A stretch of 64,000 nucleotides of DNA from Polaribacter aestuariivivens. Lineage in GTDB: Bacteria > Bacteroidota > Bacteroidia > Flavobacteriales > Flavobacteriaceae. The position numbers were made by a program, and so were the translations under genes. Positions 36,471 to 45,885 of the stretch are shown in pieces. Numbering within the stretch: position 1 is the first letter of the stretch; every line of letters begins with the position of its first letter. Below the pieces are notes generated by a model, which did no database searches, was not told where the DNA came from, and saw only the letters and a list, made by a program, of their open reading frames with translations. The stretch lies in assembly GCF_005885675.1 (NCBI RefSeq), contig NZ_VANR01000003.1, positions 372,001 to 436,000 on the forward strand, written 5' to 3'.

Positions 36471-38249
36471 ATGAAATCCTTGAAAAAACTTGCTTTCTTA
36501 TATTTTATATCGAGTGTTTTTTTTGTGAAAGCTCAAGACAATGTCAAAACTCAGCAGTTACAAAATTATAACACAGATAATTGGGTAGCTACAGATGCTC
36601 TAGGCAGAGAAACAGTAACTTTTGATGTTGCAGGTCCAGTTAAAAAGGATAAAAAAGTAGGTGTTTTTTATTACATATGGCATGGGTATCACAGCAAAAA
36701 AGTTTATGATATTACCAATATCTTAAAAGACCCTAAAGGAAAAAGAAAATGGGGTCCAAAAGGCAAGTTTCATTTTTGGGGAGAACCAGAACAAGGTTAT
36801 TACAATGCAAATGACCCTTGGGTTTTACGAAGAGATTTACAGATGCTTACAAATGCGAAGGTAGATTTTATCTATTTAGACGTTACCAATCATTTCATCT
36901 ATCCAGAAACCGTAAAAGCATTATTTGAAATGGGAAAAAAAATGCGTTCAGAAGGCATTCCTACGCCAGATATTACTTTTACCACCAACTCTAAAAGTGG
37001 ACTTACAGTTACCAAAATCTATAACGAATTTTACAAAAAAGGTTTGTATAAAGACCAATGGTTTTTGTGGGATGGTAAACCAGTAATAATGGCGAATCCA
37101 AAAGATCCAAAACTTACCAAAAAAGCACGCGAGTTTTTTACCATAAAATACAGTTGGGCTTGGACTAAAACAAACGAAAATCCAAATCACTGGCAGTGGG
37201 TAGATACAACGCCTCAAGATTATGGTTGGAGCAAAAGCCCAGATATTCCAGAACAAATTCCAGTTTCTGTTGCAGGACATCCTGTAGAATTAGGACATGG
37301 CTTATATGGCACAAGTAGATCTAATGGAAAACAACCTAAAGTAAACAAATATTACGTTGCACCAATTACTGGAGAGGGAGCTCATTTTCAAGAGCAATGG
37401 GATAGAGCTTTAGAAGTAAATCCAGAAATAGTGATGGTAACACAATGGAATGAATGGCTTGCACAACGTTTTATTTGGGATGATAAATTAAAACATAAAG
37501 GCTATGCAGGAAGGCCTATTAAAATAGGAGACTCTTATTTTGTAGATGCATTCACAGAAGAATTTAACAGAGATATGGCTCCAATGAAAGGAGGTCATAC
37601 AGATAATTATTACTATCAGTTGGTTTCTAATATTAGAAAATTTAAAGGAATGAAACCTCCTGTAAAATATACTCAAAAAAGTACTATTAAAATTGATGGA
37701 AATTTTGAAGATTGGCAAGATGTGCAACCAGAGTTTTATGATCCTACAGGAGATACTATGCATAGAGATTTTAAAGGTTATGATCCTAACACAAATTATA
37801 AAAATAAAACAGGTAGAAATGATATTATTTCTGCAAAAGTAGGTTTGAGCATAAAAGATGTTTTCTTTTATGTAAAAACACAAGAAAAATTAACTAGCTA
37901 TAAGGACGATAAATGGATGTTACTCTTTATTGATACTGATAAAAATAGTAATACAGGTTGGGAAGGTTATGAATATGTGGTGAATTATGAAATAAAATCT
38001 TCAAAAAAATCAACTTTAAAAAAGTGGAATGGAGTAATATGGGAAAATGTTGGAAGTGTAACTTATAGGGTTAAAGGCAATGAGCTAGAATTATCTGTAT
38101 TAAAGGATAATCTCAATTTAAAAGAAAATATAGATTTTTATTTCAAATGGGCAGATAACCCGATTGAATTAAAAGATGTAACAACATTTTTTATGAACGG
38201 AGATACTGCTCCAGACAGACGTTTTAAGTATCATTTTAAAACAAATTAA
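36471..38249 (+). CDS. GH71/GH99-like glycosidase with CBM9-like C-terminal domain
   Basis: This is a 592-residue exported protein with a signal peptide ending in VKAQ. Residues about 60-375 look like a TIM-barrel of the GH71/GH99 type: VGVFYYIWHGYH near residue 63, and VTQWNEWLAQRF near residue 322, where the glutamate in WNEW is the expected acidic residue. Residues about 400-592 begin IDGNFEDWQDV and resemble the CBM9/DOMON-like beta-sandwich. GH99 enzymes cut alpha-mannosidic bonds internally; here the substrate is unknown and could be an internal linkage of a rhamnose-rich glycan. The stop codon directly abuts the mutarotase ATG. Confidence 0.7.
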   Translation: MKSLKKLAFLYFISSVFFVKAQDNVKTQQLQNYNTDNWVATDALGRETVTFDVAGPVKKDKKVGVFYYIWHGYHSKKVYDITNILKDPKGKRKWGPKGKFHFWGEPEQGYYNANDPWVLRRDLQMLTNAKVDFIYLDVTNHFIYPETVKALFEMGKKMRSEGIPTPDITFTTNSKSGLTVTKIYNEFYKKGLYKDQWFLWDGKPVIMANPKDPKLTKKAREFFTIKYSWAWTKTNENPNHWQWVDTTPQDYGWSKSPDIPEQIPVSVAGHPVELGHGLYGTSRSNGKQPKVNKYYVAPITGEGAHFQEQWDRALEVNPEIVMVTQWNEWLAQRFIWDDKLKHKGYAGRPIKIGDSYFVDAFTEEFNRDMAPMKGGHTDNYYYQLVSNIRKFKGMKPPVKYTQKSTIKIDGNFEDWQDVQPEFYDPTGDTMHRDFKGYDPNTNYKNKTGRNDIISAKVGLSIKDVFFYVKTQEKLTSYKDDKWMLLFIDTDKNSNTGWEGYEYVVNYEIKSSKKSTLKKWNGVIWENVGSVTYRVKGNELELSVLKDNLNLKENIDFYFKWADNPIELKDVTTFFMNGDTAPDRRFKYHFKTN

Positions 38250-38564
38250 ATGATGAGGAAGGCATTTAAAATGAAGTTATATTCTAATGAGAAAGAAGAG
38301 TATATAAAAAGGCACAATCCTATTTGGCAAGAATTGCAGGAGGTTTTAACATCTCATGGAGTTTCAAACTATAGTCTTTTTTTGGATGAAGAAACCAATA
38401 TTTTATTTGGTTATGCAGAAATTGAAAACGAACAAAAATGGCACCAAATAGCTGAAACAGAAATTTGTAAAAAATGGTGGAAACATATGTCTGATATTAT
38501 GAAAACAAATCCAGATAACAGCCCAAAATCAATAAACTTAGAAGAGGTTTTTCACATCAACTAG
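38250..38564 (+). CDS. rhaM: L-rhamnose mutarotase
   Basis: This is a 104-residue cytoplasmic protein with the RhaM layout: AFKMKLYSNEKEEYIKRHNPIW with the conserved histidine at residue 22, NYSLFLDEETNILFGYAEIE, and KKWWKHMSDIM. It interconverts the alpha and beta anomers of L-rhamnose, giving the isomerase its substrate. Its ATG follows the TAA of the GH99-like gene without a gap, implying translational coupling. Finding it inside the glycosidase operon is direct evidence that the PUL releases L-rhamnose. Confidence 0.93.
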   Translation: MMRKAFKMKLYSNEKEEYIKRHNPIWQELQEVLTSHGVSNYSLFLDEETNILFGYAEIENEQKWHQIAETEICKKWWKHMSDIMKTNPDNSPKSINLEEVFHIN

Positions 38565-38581
38565 AAAACAACAAAGTAGTA

Positions 38582-40078
38582 ATGAAATCAATAAAATTCA
38601 CAAGTATATTAATAACAATTTTAGTTTTTTATTCATGTAAAAAAGAAATTGTAGAAGTAGAAAAACAAACATCAAAAAGACCAAATATTATCTTTTTAAT
38701 GGACGATCAACATAGGTTTGATGCTCTTGGAATGATTAATAAACAAGTAATTACACCAACATTAGATAGTTTGGCAAAAGAAGGTGTTTTTTACAGTCAA
38801 GCAGTTTGTCAAGCGCCTATGTGCGTACCAAGTAGAAACTCTATGATGTTGGGTTTGTATCCAAATCAAAATGGAGTGTATAGAAATAGTGATGGTATAA
38901 AAGACGAAAACCTACCTGTAAAAACAATGGCAGAATATTTTAAAGAAGCAGGTTATGAGACTGCAGGTTTTGGAAAAACACATTGGGGAAAATATAGAAC
39001 AAATACCAGAGGTTTTGAAACAAGATACACTTCAGAAATTAAAGAAAATGGCAGTATTACTATGCTAGAAATGAATCCTGAAGCAAAGAAAAAATACGAC
39101 GATGAAATCGCAGATATGGGTCCAGGTGAAGAGAATAATTTAGGTTATTTAGGTTTTACAAGTAAATTAGAAGAAGATGAACATAGAGATGGCTGGATTA
39201 CCAAACAAGTTTTAAATTACATCAACAATCGAGAAGACGAAAGGCCTTTGTTTCTATACTTGTCTTATATGAAACCTCACGCAGGCCATAATGTGCCAAA
39301 AGGATATGAAGATTTATATGATGCAGATACTATAAAATATGCAGAACAACCCAATTGGGATAAAGATAAATCTCCACATTCAAAAGGAGTAAACAGAAGA
39401 GATATGTATGTGAATTACTGGAAAAATGCTTCTGAAAAAGAATGGCAATTAATGACAATGCGTTACTATGCAAATGTAACTTGGATAGATGACATGATGG
39501 GAAGAACCTTAGGTGCTTTAAAGAAAAAAGGATTATTAGAAAATACGTTAATCGTGTATACTTCAGATCATGGAGAAATGTTAGGTGAACGATACTATAA
39601 ATTTAACAAATACAACTTGTATGATGCAAGTGTAAGAATTCCAATGATGCTATCTGGAACAGCATTACCTAAAGAAATTAAAAGAAATTCTATAGACAGT
39701 TTATCTGCAGAAAATACAGATTTACTTCCCACTCTTTTAGATTTTGCAAAAATAAAAAAAGATAAAAATTTGTTAGGTGAAAATCTATTCTCAAACAATA
39801 GAAATCAAGCAACCTTTTCAGCACTTCATGAGAAAAAAAATGAAGCTGCTTTTATGTGGAGAACTCCAAACTATAAGTTGATTTTAGTGTTTAATCGTAA
39901 AGAAAATGCAGTTAATTATACTGAAAAAGACATCATCACAGGAGAATTTTTTAACTTAAAAGAAGATCCAAAAGAATGGGAGAACTTATACAATAATCCT
40001 AAAATTATGGAAATACAAAAAAAGTATAAAAAGGCTTTAATTGCATACCTTAACAAGCAAGAAATTTTGGTGAAATAA
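38582..40078 (+). CDS. S1-type sulfatase lipoprotein (CVPSR)
   Basis: This is a 498-residue sulfatase. It has a lipoprotein signal (cysteine 19 in VFYSCKKE), FLMDDQHRFDALG with metal ligands, CVPSRNSMMLG with the target cysteine at residue 81, FGKTHWGKY where other family members have GKWH, and TSDHGEMLGE. The DQHR/SDHGEM pattern matches the S1 branch that includes glycan exo- and endo-sulfatases. It closes the four-gene plus-strand operon, 17 bases after the mutarotase. The position of the sulfate cannot be read from sequence. Confidence 0.9.
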   Translation: MKSIKFTSILITILVFYSCKKEIVEVEKQTSKRPNIIFLMDDQHRFDALGMINKQVITPTLDSLAKEGVFYSQAVCQAPMCVPSRNSMMLGLYPNQNGVYRNSDGIKDENLPVKTMAEYFKEAGYETAGFGKTHWGKYRTNTRGFETRYTSEIKENGSITMLEMNPEAKKKYDDEIADMGPGEENNLGYLGFTSKLEEDEHRDGWITKQVLNYINNREDERPLFLYLSYMKPHAGHNVPKGYEDLYDADTIKYAEQPNWDKDKSPHSKGVNRRDMYVNYWKNASEKEWQLMTMRYYANVTWIDDMMGRTLGALKKKGLLENTLIVYTSDHGEMLGERYYKFNKYNLYDASVRIPMMLSGTALPKEIKRNSIDSLSAENTDLLPTLLDFAKIKKDKNLLGENLFSNNRNQATFSALHEKKNEAAFMWRTPNYKLILVFNRKENAVNYTEKDIITGEFFNLKEDPKEWENLYNNPKIMEIQKKYKKALIAYLNKQEILVK

Positions 40079-40100
40079 ACTCCTTATAAATAGTAGTTTT

Positions 40101-40120
40101 ACAGGTAACAGCAGGATGCT
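40101..40120 (+). promoter_or_regulatory. Putative regulon operator and promoter of the G8 protein gene
   Basis: ACAGGTAACAGCAGGATGCT is a plus-oriented copy of the motif. TTTG at 40123-40126 and TACATTTG at 40149-40156 follow with a 22-base spacer, near the Bacteroidetes TTTG/TAnnTTTG pattern. The ATG is at 40196. Confidence 0.6.
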
Positions 40121-40195
40121 TTTTTGCATTTTTTTTAAGAAGTTTGTTTACATTTGAAACTTTAATTTCATCTGTTAAAAATAGGTTTTGCTACG

Positions 40196-43100
40196 ATGAA
40201 AAATATACAATATCTCTTAATACTTTTTTTAACTGCATCAATAATCACCTCTTTTACTAAGATTGAAAAAAAGGAACCTTTAGTTTCTTTTAAATATACT
40301 TGTACAGCTGAAAAGGCTTCTGTACAAGCTATTGCAACTGGAGATTGGAATAATACAGCTACTTGGAGCAACAATCAAATACCAACAAGTAATGACGATG
40401 TTGTAATTCCTGCAGGAATTCGAGTTTCTCTTTCTGGAACTATGGCAGTAAGAACTATTCGTGTTGATGGGAATTTAGGACCTCTAAATTTAAACACAGA
40501 TTTAAATTTAACGACAAAGGGAATTATGGTACATGATGGTGGGCTATTTCAAATTGGTAGCGAAACAAACCCATACACAGCAAATGGAACTATAACACTT
40601 ACAGGATCAGATCCAGCAGAGGTTTTAATGGGAAATACCCTAATGGGTTCAAAATTAATTGGTGTCATGTCTAATGCACGATTAGAATTACATGGAGTTC
40701 AAAGAAAAACATGGACGCAATTAAATGCAACAGCAGAAAAAGGAGCTACATCCATAACTCTTAAAGAACAAATCAACTGGAAAATTGGAGATCAAATAGT
40801 GATAGCATCTACAGATTTTGACCCACATCAAGCAGAAAAAAGAACCATTACAGCAATAAATAATACAACTATTTCTTTTGATACTCCTTTAGAGTTTATG
40901 CATTTTGGTGTAGAGCAAACCTATACTAATGGTACAAAAACTTTTGTGTTAGATGAAAGAGCAGAGGTGGGTTTATTAACACACAATCTTAAAATTCAGG
41001 GAGACGTTTCTAGTGAAAGTAATGGTTTTGGTGGTCATATTATGTCTATGCCAAATTCTATTTCAAGAGCATCAAATATCGAACTATTTAGAATGGGGCA
41101 AAAATCTCAAATAGGTAAATATCCTTGGCATTGGCATTTGTTAGGCGATGCTGATGGACAATATATAAAAAATGCAGGAATTCATACTTCTTACAATCGT
41201 TTAATAACTGTACATGCTACAAATAATACTATTGTAGAAGGCAATGTTGGCTACGATTTTTTAGGTCATGGTTACTTTTTAGAGGATGGTAACGAAACTG
41301 GCAACTTGTTCAAAAATAATTTAGGTGTTTTATGTAAACGACCTAAAGAAGGCGAAGAAACTAGACCTCATGATTTAGGAATTGGTGCAGATAGAGGTGC
41401 AAGTCCTGAAGCATTTCCAGCAACTTTTTGGATAACAAATCCTAATAACGATTTTATTGGAAACGTTTCTGCAGGTTCAGATGGTTCAGGATTTTGGCAT
41501 TTAATTTTAGATGAAGTTTTAGATGATTCTAACTCAAATTATGTTCCAGGAAATCAACCAATGGGAATTTTTGATGATAATAAAGCGCACTCTAACTTAT
41601 TTAGTTGGGGAATTGATGGTGGAATTGATAAAACCACAGAAGAGATTGTAAACGGACATTATAGGCCGAAAAATGCTGATGGTAGTCAATTTATTCCTGT
41701 AATTAATAGATTTGATGGTTACAAATCAGTAGATAGAAATGTATGGATTAGAGCAAATACCATGAATTTTTATGATTGTGATTTTGGCGACAATGGTCGT
41801 GCAGATTTCTTTTCCTACAATCAAACATTATTCAATTCTTTAATTGTAGGAAAATCAGCAAATATTGGTAATCCAAAATCTGCAAGTGAAATACAAGCAG
41901 GTAGATCCTTACCGTTCCCAAGTTTACCTTTAACGGCTTTTACGAATGCTTTTCGAGGACATAGCATTTATGATGGACCGTCAGGAATCGTAGATACTCA
42001 TTTCGCAGGTTTCGATTCAAATGGCGCTAAATCGTATTGTTTTCAAATCAATGGTGCTTCAAGAAAATCTACCAATCATTTTGCAAGAGGCATCACTTAT
42101 GATGTTTCTGTGGCAGAAGATTCAAAGTTTGATTTTGACCATATATCTTACTTCAGTTATATGTTTTTAAGTGGTTTAATTGATGAAGATGGAAGTGTAA
42201 CAGGTGTTGCAGGAACCAATATTAGACCCATACTTATAGAAAATCCAAACAATAGAAATTTGTACGAAAAAGGGGCTAACACTCAGCAAACAAATGCTAT
42301 TGAAAAACCAGAATTTGGAGCTTGGTTAACTCAAAATAAAACATACAACTATTTTAAAGATATAGACTTTACTAATAAAGATGATGGCGCATTTACACCT
42401 CGTTATTTTATTGCAGAATATCCAGATAAAACATCACATGCTGTTTTTAATGTGCAAACCCAACAACAGTATTTTGATGCACCTGTAATTACAAACGATT
42501 TAGATTACACCTATTATTTACAATACCACAAACTACCAAAATACATGGTTTCTTCTTTAGATGGTTGTAAAACAAATTCAGAAAACGTAATTGTTGCCTA
42601 TCCAAATATGCCTGGAATTAGCTATGCAGGAAATGCAACACGCGTTACAAGTTTTGCTGCTTTAAAATCAAGTTCAAATCAATCTTACTTTATAAAAGAC
42701 AATACTATTTATTTTAAACTAATAAGTACAGATATTCAAAACGATTTTTTTAGAAGACAATTTGGAGAAGATTACAAATACGAAACAGATGCATTCATAT
42801 GTAATTCAGGAAATTGTTTTGATAGTTCTTCTTGGGGAAATATCGTAGGCGATGTTACTCTGATAGATTACAGTGTACGCTCAATGGATTTAGGCTCTGT
42901 AGAAACCAATGACGATTCTAGAGATAGTGCAACGTCAACAGATGGGTTAACCATACCAACATTTAATTATGCAAATACAAGAGTAAATTTTACGGTAGAA
43001 AATAATGGAAATGGTATAGATGGTTACACAGATTATGAGATTAATTTATCATCAAGACAAGTATGGGAATATTTCAACACCCTAAACTTAAATTTTTCTG

Positions 43101-44668
43101 GAGCAGATGTAGAAGTAATTGTACAAAGCGAAAACGGACAAAATTTTAGTGTTGGTAGCTATAATTCTTCAGATTCTAGCAATATTAGAATAGGACAAGA
43201 CACCCAATTTGATAAATTCACCAACGTTAAAAAATTGATTTTACGTTTTTACGAATCTAAAATTGGAGATATCAACACAGCATCTTCAAGCAACATCACA
43301 ATAAATTTTATAAAGTTAGGATCAGATGTGCCAGATAATTACAGTGTTTCATCTACTAAAGTAGAGCAAGATTCAGATGGAGATGGTATTTTAGATTCGG
43401 CTGAAACAAACTCTTGTAGAAACCCAAATTCTGCATCAGACTTTGCTTTAGAATTTAATGGAGATAGTACTATTTTTGATGGGTTTAGCACAAGTTTCAT
43501 CAATAATCCAGAGATAGCAAATGGAGTATTCAAAGGGACTTCCACAAGTAACGATCCAAAAATTATCAACGAAGGTTTCGTTTCATTTAGTGGTTCAGAT
43601 ATAAATACGTTAACTTTTAGGTATAAGGCAAATACACCAAATACAAGAGTGCAACTTTTCTGGCAAACTACAGAAAATAGTAGTTATGCAGCTTCAAGAT
43701 CTGTACAAGCCAATTATACAGGAAATGGAGATTGGCAAGAACTTTCTCTTGATGTATCTTCTAATACAGAATGGCAAAATAAAATTATAAATAGCTTAAG
43801 AATAGACCCGACAAATAATGATAATGTTTCTTTTGAAATCGATTGGATTCGCGCAAATAACGCCATAGATCCTACTCAACAATGCATTCCAGAGATAGAT
43901 ACTGATGGAGATGGACTTTTTGATAAGGAAGAAGAGGATTTATGTAGAGATATTAATTCTTCGTCAGACTTTGCAATAGAATTTAATGGAGATGATATTT
44001 TTGATAATTATACTGCACAGCAAATAGATAATTTAGTGGAAGAAAATGGAGTGCTAAAAGGAACTACTTCTGGTACAGATTCCAAACTAATTAAACTTGA
44101 TTTCTTAGAAATGGCAGGTGCTCCAATCACAGATATTATTGTAAGAATGAAAGCAAATATAGATATTACTAAATTTCAAATTTTTTGGGAAGTTGAAGGT
44201 GGTAGCATTAATGCAGCAAGATCTGTTGTTAAAAATTACACAGGTAATGGAGCATGGCAAGAGCTTTCGTTAGATTTATCTACAAATAACGAATGGATTG
44301 GTAAAAAGATAAAGGGATTAAGAATAGATCCAACAAACAACAATAATGTAAGTTTTGAAATAGACTGGATTAGAGCGCAAAATGCTAAAAACCCAGAAAC
44401 TTCTTGTGCTACTGCATCTGTTGACGAAAATATCTTAGAAGATAACGTTTCAATATATCCAAATCCTTCAAAAATTGGTAATCCAATTAAAGTTATAGGA
44501 ATAGGAAATTTTGATAAAATTTATGTTTATGATTTAAATGGAAAACAAATTTCAATAAGAAGATATAATGATTCTTTTAGATTTGTTAATTCCCAAAAAG
44601 GTATATATCTAATTAAAATCATACTAAGAAACGGTAATTTTTTAACAAAAAAATTAATAATTAATTAA
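40196..44668 (+). CDS. T9SS-secreted G8-domain beta-helix protein (CEMIP-like)
   Basis: This is a 1490-residue secreted protein. After a signal peptide, residues about 45-170 form a G8 domain (TATWSNNQIPTSNDDVVIPAG). A long right-handed beta-helix region follows, with HWHLLGD near residue 313 and a stretch around 325-385 (NRLITVHATNNTIVEGNVGY, FLEDGNETGNLFKNN). This closely resembles the animal hyaluronan depolymerase CEMIP and the PKHD1 family. Two calcium-type DxDGDGxxD plus jelly-roll modules (about 1060-1390) and a T9SS sorting domain complete it. A polysaccharide-cutting enzyme on the cell surface is plausible for this PUL, which lacks a recognised lyase, but no activity is known. Confidence 0.82.
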   Translation: MKNIQYLLILFLTASIITSFTKIEKKEPLVSFKYTCTAEKASVQAIATGDWNNTATWSNNQIPTSNDDVVIPAGIRVSLSGTMAVRTIRVDGNLGPLNLNTDLNLTTKGIMVHDGGLFQIGSETNPYTANGTITLTGSDPAEVLMGNTLMGSKLIGVMSNARLELHGVQRKTWTQLNATAEKGATSITLKEQINWKIGDQIVIASTDFDPHQAEKRTITAINNTTISFDTPLEFMHFGVEQTYTNGTKTFVLDERAEVGLLTHNLKIQGDVSSESNGFGGHIMSMPNSISRASNIELFRMGQKSQIGKYPWHWHLLGDADGQYIKNAGIHTSYNRLITVHATNNTIVEGNVGYDFLGHGYFLEDGNETGNLFKNNLGVLCKRPKEGEETRPHDLGIGADRGASPEAFPATFWITNPNNDFIGNVSAGSDGSGFWHLILDEVLDDSNSNYVPGNQPMGIFDDNKAHSNLFSWGIDGGIDKTTEEIVNGHYRPKNADGSQFIPVINRFDGYKSVDRNVWIRANTMNFYDCDFGDNGRADFFSYNQTLFNSLIVGKSANIGNPKSASEIQAGRSLPFPSLPLTAFTNAFRGHSIYDGPSGIVDTHFAGFDSNGAKSYCFQINGASRKSTNHFARGITYDVSVAEDSKFDFDHISYFSYMFLSGLIDEDGSVTGVAGTNIRPILIENPNNRNLYEKGANTQQTNAIEKPEFGAWLTQNKTYNYFKDIDFTNKDDGAFTPRYFIAEYPDKTSHAVFNVQTQQQYFDAPVITNDLDYTYYLQYHKLPKYMVSSLDGCKTNSENVIVAYPNMPGISYAGNATRVTSFAALKSSSNQSYFIKDNTIYFKLISTDIQNDFFRRQFGEDYKYETDAFICNSGNCFDSSSWGNIVGDVTLIDYSVRSMDLGSVETNDDSRDSATSTDGLTIPTFNYANTRVNFTVENNGNGIDGYTDYEINLSSRQVWEYFNTLNLNFSGADVEVIVQSENGQNFSVGSYNSSDSSNIRIGQDTQFDKFTNVKKLILRFYESKIGDINTASSSNITINFIKLGSDVPDNYSVSSTKVEQDSDGDGILDSAETNSCRNPNSASDFALEFNGDSTIFDGFSTSFINNPEIANGVFKGTSTSNDPKIINEGFVSFSGSDINTLTFRYKANTPNTRVQLFWQTTENSSYAASRSVQANYTGNGDWQELSLDVSSNTEWQNKIINSLRIDPTNNDNVSFEIDWIRANNAIDPTQQCIPEIDTDGDGLFDKEEEDLCRDINSSSDFAIEFNGDDIFDNYTAQQIDNLVEENGVLKGTTSGTDSKLIKLDFLEMAGAPITDIIVRMKANIDITKFQIFWEVEGGSINAARSVVKNYTGNGAWQELSLDLSTNNEWIGKKIKGLRIDPTNNNNVSFEIDWIRAQNAKNPETSCATASVDENILEDNVSIYPNPSKIGNPIKVIGIGNFDKIYVYDLNGKQISIRRYNDSFRFVNSQKGIYLIKIILRNGNFLTKKLIIN
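43372..44397 (+). repeat. Two tandem coding modules in the G8 protein gene
   Basis: Both units begin with a DSDGDG or DTDGDG calcium-type motif, continue with SDFA-x-EFNGD, and end with LRIDPTNN-x-NVSFEIDWIRA. They are offset by about 527 bases (176 residues). The ending resembles the VRIDPN and ISFDYIRF strands of the triple-repeat protein at 28135. Confidence 0.8.
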
Positions 44669-44683
44669 TTGTAACAAATAAAA

Positions 44684-44711
44684 AAACCTCAACTGCAAAA
44701 AGTTGAGGTTT
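44684..44711. terminator. Bidirectional terminator between the G8 protein gene and tRNA-Leu
   Basis: AAACCTCAACT, a 6-base loop and AGTTGAGGTTT form an 11-base stem flanked by A and T runs. It can end the plus-strand G8 gene and the minus-strand tRNA transcript. Confidence 0.85.
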
Positions 44712-44719
44712 CTCTTTAG

Positions 44720-44801
44720 TACTCAAGGTGGGAATCGAACCCACACTCCCGAAAGAACTGGATTTTGAATCCAGCGCGTCTACCAATTCCGCCACTTGAG
44801 C
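44720..44801 (-). tRNA. tRNA-Leu (anticodon CAA)
   Basis: On the minus strand the 5' end is GCTCAAGTGGCGGAATTGG. The anticodon stem CTGGA/TCCAG holds the loop TTCAAAA, so the anticodon is CAA. A short variable arm and the T arm GTGGGTTCGATTCCCAC follow. The acceptor stem closes GCTCAAG with CTTGAGT plus discriminator A. No CCA is encoded, as is usual in this phylum. Confidence 0.95.
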
Positions 44802-44860
44802 AAGTTTAAAATAGAAATGCAAATGTATTAAATTATTTTATTTTAAAGTCTATAAATAAA

Positions 44861-44891
44861 TTTCAAAGTCAATAAATAATTTCTACTTTTG
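44861..44891 (+). promoter_or_regulatory. Bacteroidetes-type promoter of prs
   Basis: TTTC at 44861-44864 and TACTTTTG at 44884-44891 are separated by 19 bases, matching the TTTG-N19-TAnnTTTG pattern with one change. The prs ATG is 36 bases downstream. Confidence 0.6.
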
Positions 44892-44926
44892 TTACCATAC
44901 AACAACACAACAAAAACTACCATTAA

Positions 44927-45868
44927 ATGCCTACAAATCAATTAGCACCAAAATTATTTGCTTGCTCTCAAAGTACTATATTAGCAGAAAAAATTGCAAA
45001 AGAATACAATACTACTTTAGGAAAAGTAAAAACAACTAAGTTTAGCGACGGAGAATTTCAACCAGCTTTTGAAGAATCTGTAAGAGGAAGAAGGGTTTTT
45101 ATTATTGGATCAACTTTTCCAAACGCAGATAATTTAATGGAAATGTTATTAATGTTAGATGCTGCAAAAAGAGCATCTGCAAGACATATTACAGCAGTTA
45201 TGCCTTATTTTGGTTGGGCAAGACAAGATCGTAAAGATCAACCAAGGGTAGCAATTGGAGCAAAATTAGTTGCAAAATTATTAGAATCTGCAGGAGCAAC
45301 AAGAATTATGACAATGGATTTACATGCAGATCAAATTCAAGGGTTTTTTGAAAAACCAGTAGATCATTTATACGCATCAACTATTTTTTTACCATATATA
45401 AAAAGTTTAAAATTAGATAATCTTACCATTGCCTCTCCAGATATGGGTGGTTCAAAAAGAGCTTATGCCTACTCTAAGCACCTACATTCTGATGTTGTAA
45501 TTTGTTATAAACAACGTAAAAAAGCAAACGTAATTTCACATATGGAATTAATTGGAGATGTAGAAGGTAAAAATGTAATTTTGGTAGATGACATGATAGA
45601 TACTGGAGGAACATTAGCACACGCAGCCAATTTAATGATGGAAAGAGGAGCCTTAAGCGTTCGTGCAATTTGTACACATCCAATACTTTCTGGTGGAGCA
45701 TATGAAAAAATAGAAAGCTCTGGATTAACAGAATTAATAGTTTCAGATACAATTCCATTAAAAAAGGAAACTTCTAAAATAAAAGTTGTATCTTGCGCGC
45801 CCTTATTCGCTGATGTTATGCACAAAGTGCAAGATAACACCTCAATAAGTGGACAATTTTTAATGTAA
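44927..45868 (+). CDS. prs: Ribose-phosphate pyrophosphokinase
   Basis: This is a 313-residue cytoplasmic enzyme that makes PRPP from ribose-5-phosphate and ATP for nucleotide, histidine and NAD synthesis. The catalytic histidine region [12 protein letters not shown] is near residue 129, and the PRPP-binding loop [13 protein letters not shown] is near residue 220. Length is normal. It is followed 17 bases later by rplY, a pairing commonly seen in Bacteroidetes and other bacteria, so the two are probably co-transcribed. Confidence 0.97.
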   Translation: MPTNQLAPKLFACSQSTILAEKIAKEYNTTLGKVKTTKFSDGEFQPAFEESVRGRRVFIIGSTFPNADNLMEMLLMLDAAKRASARHITAVMPYFGWARQDRKDQPRVAIGAKLVAKLLESAGATRIMTMDLHADQIQGFFEKPVDHLYASTIFLPYIKSLKLDNLTIASPDMGGSKRAYAYSKHLHSDVVICYKQRKKANVISHMELIGDVEGKNVILVDDMIDTGGTLAHAANLMMERGALSVRAICTHPILSGGAYEKIESSGLTELIVSDTIPLKKETSKIKVVSCAPLFADVMHKVQDNTSISGQFLM

Positions 45869-45885
45869 ATTTTAATAAAAAAGTA

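Noticed and set aside
9862-40078. Seven sulfatases as recent tandem duplicates
   Set aside because: Their motifs (CIPSR, CSPTR, CTPFR, CSPSR, CVTSR, CVPSR), lengths and metal-site variants differ strongly, so they are distinct family branches.
40196-44668. Calling the G8 protein a hyaluronidase
   Set aside because: The CEMIP resemblance is partial, the substrate context is a sulfated rhamnose-rich glycan, and no bacterial activity is established.
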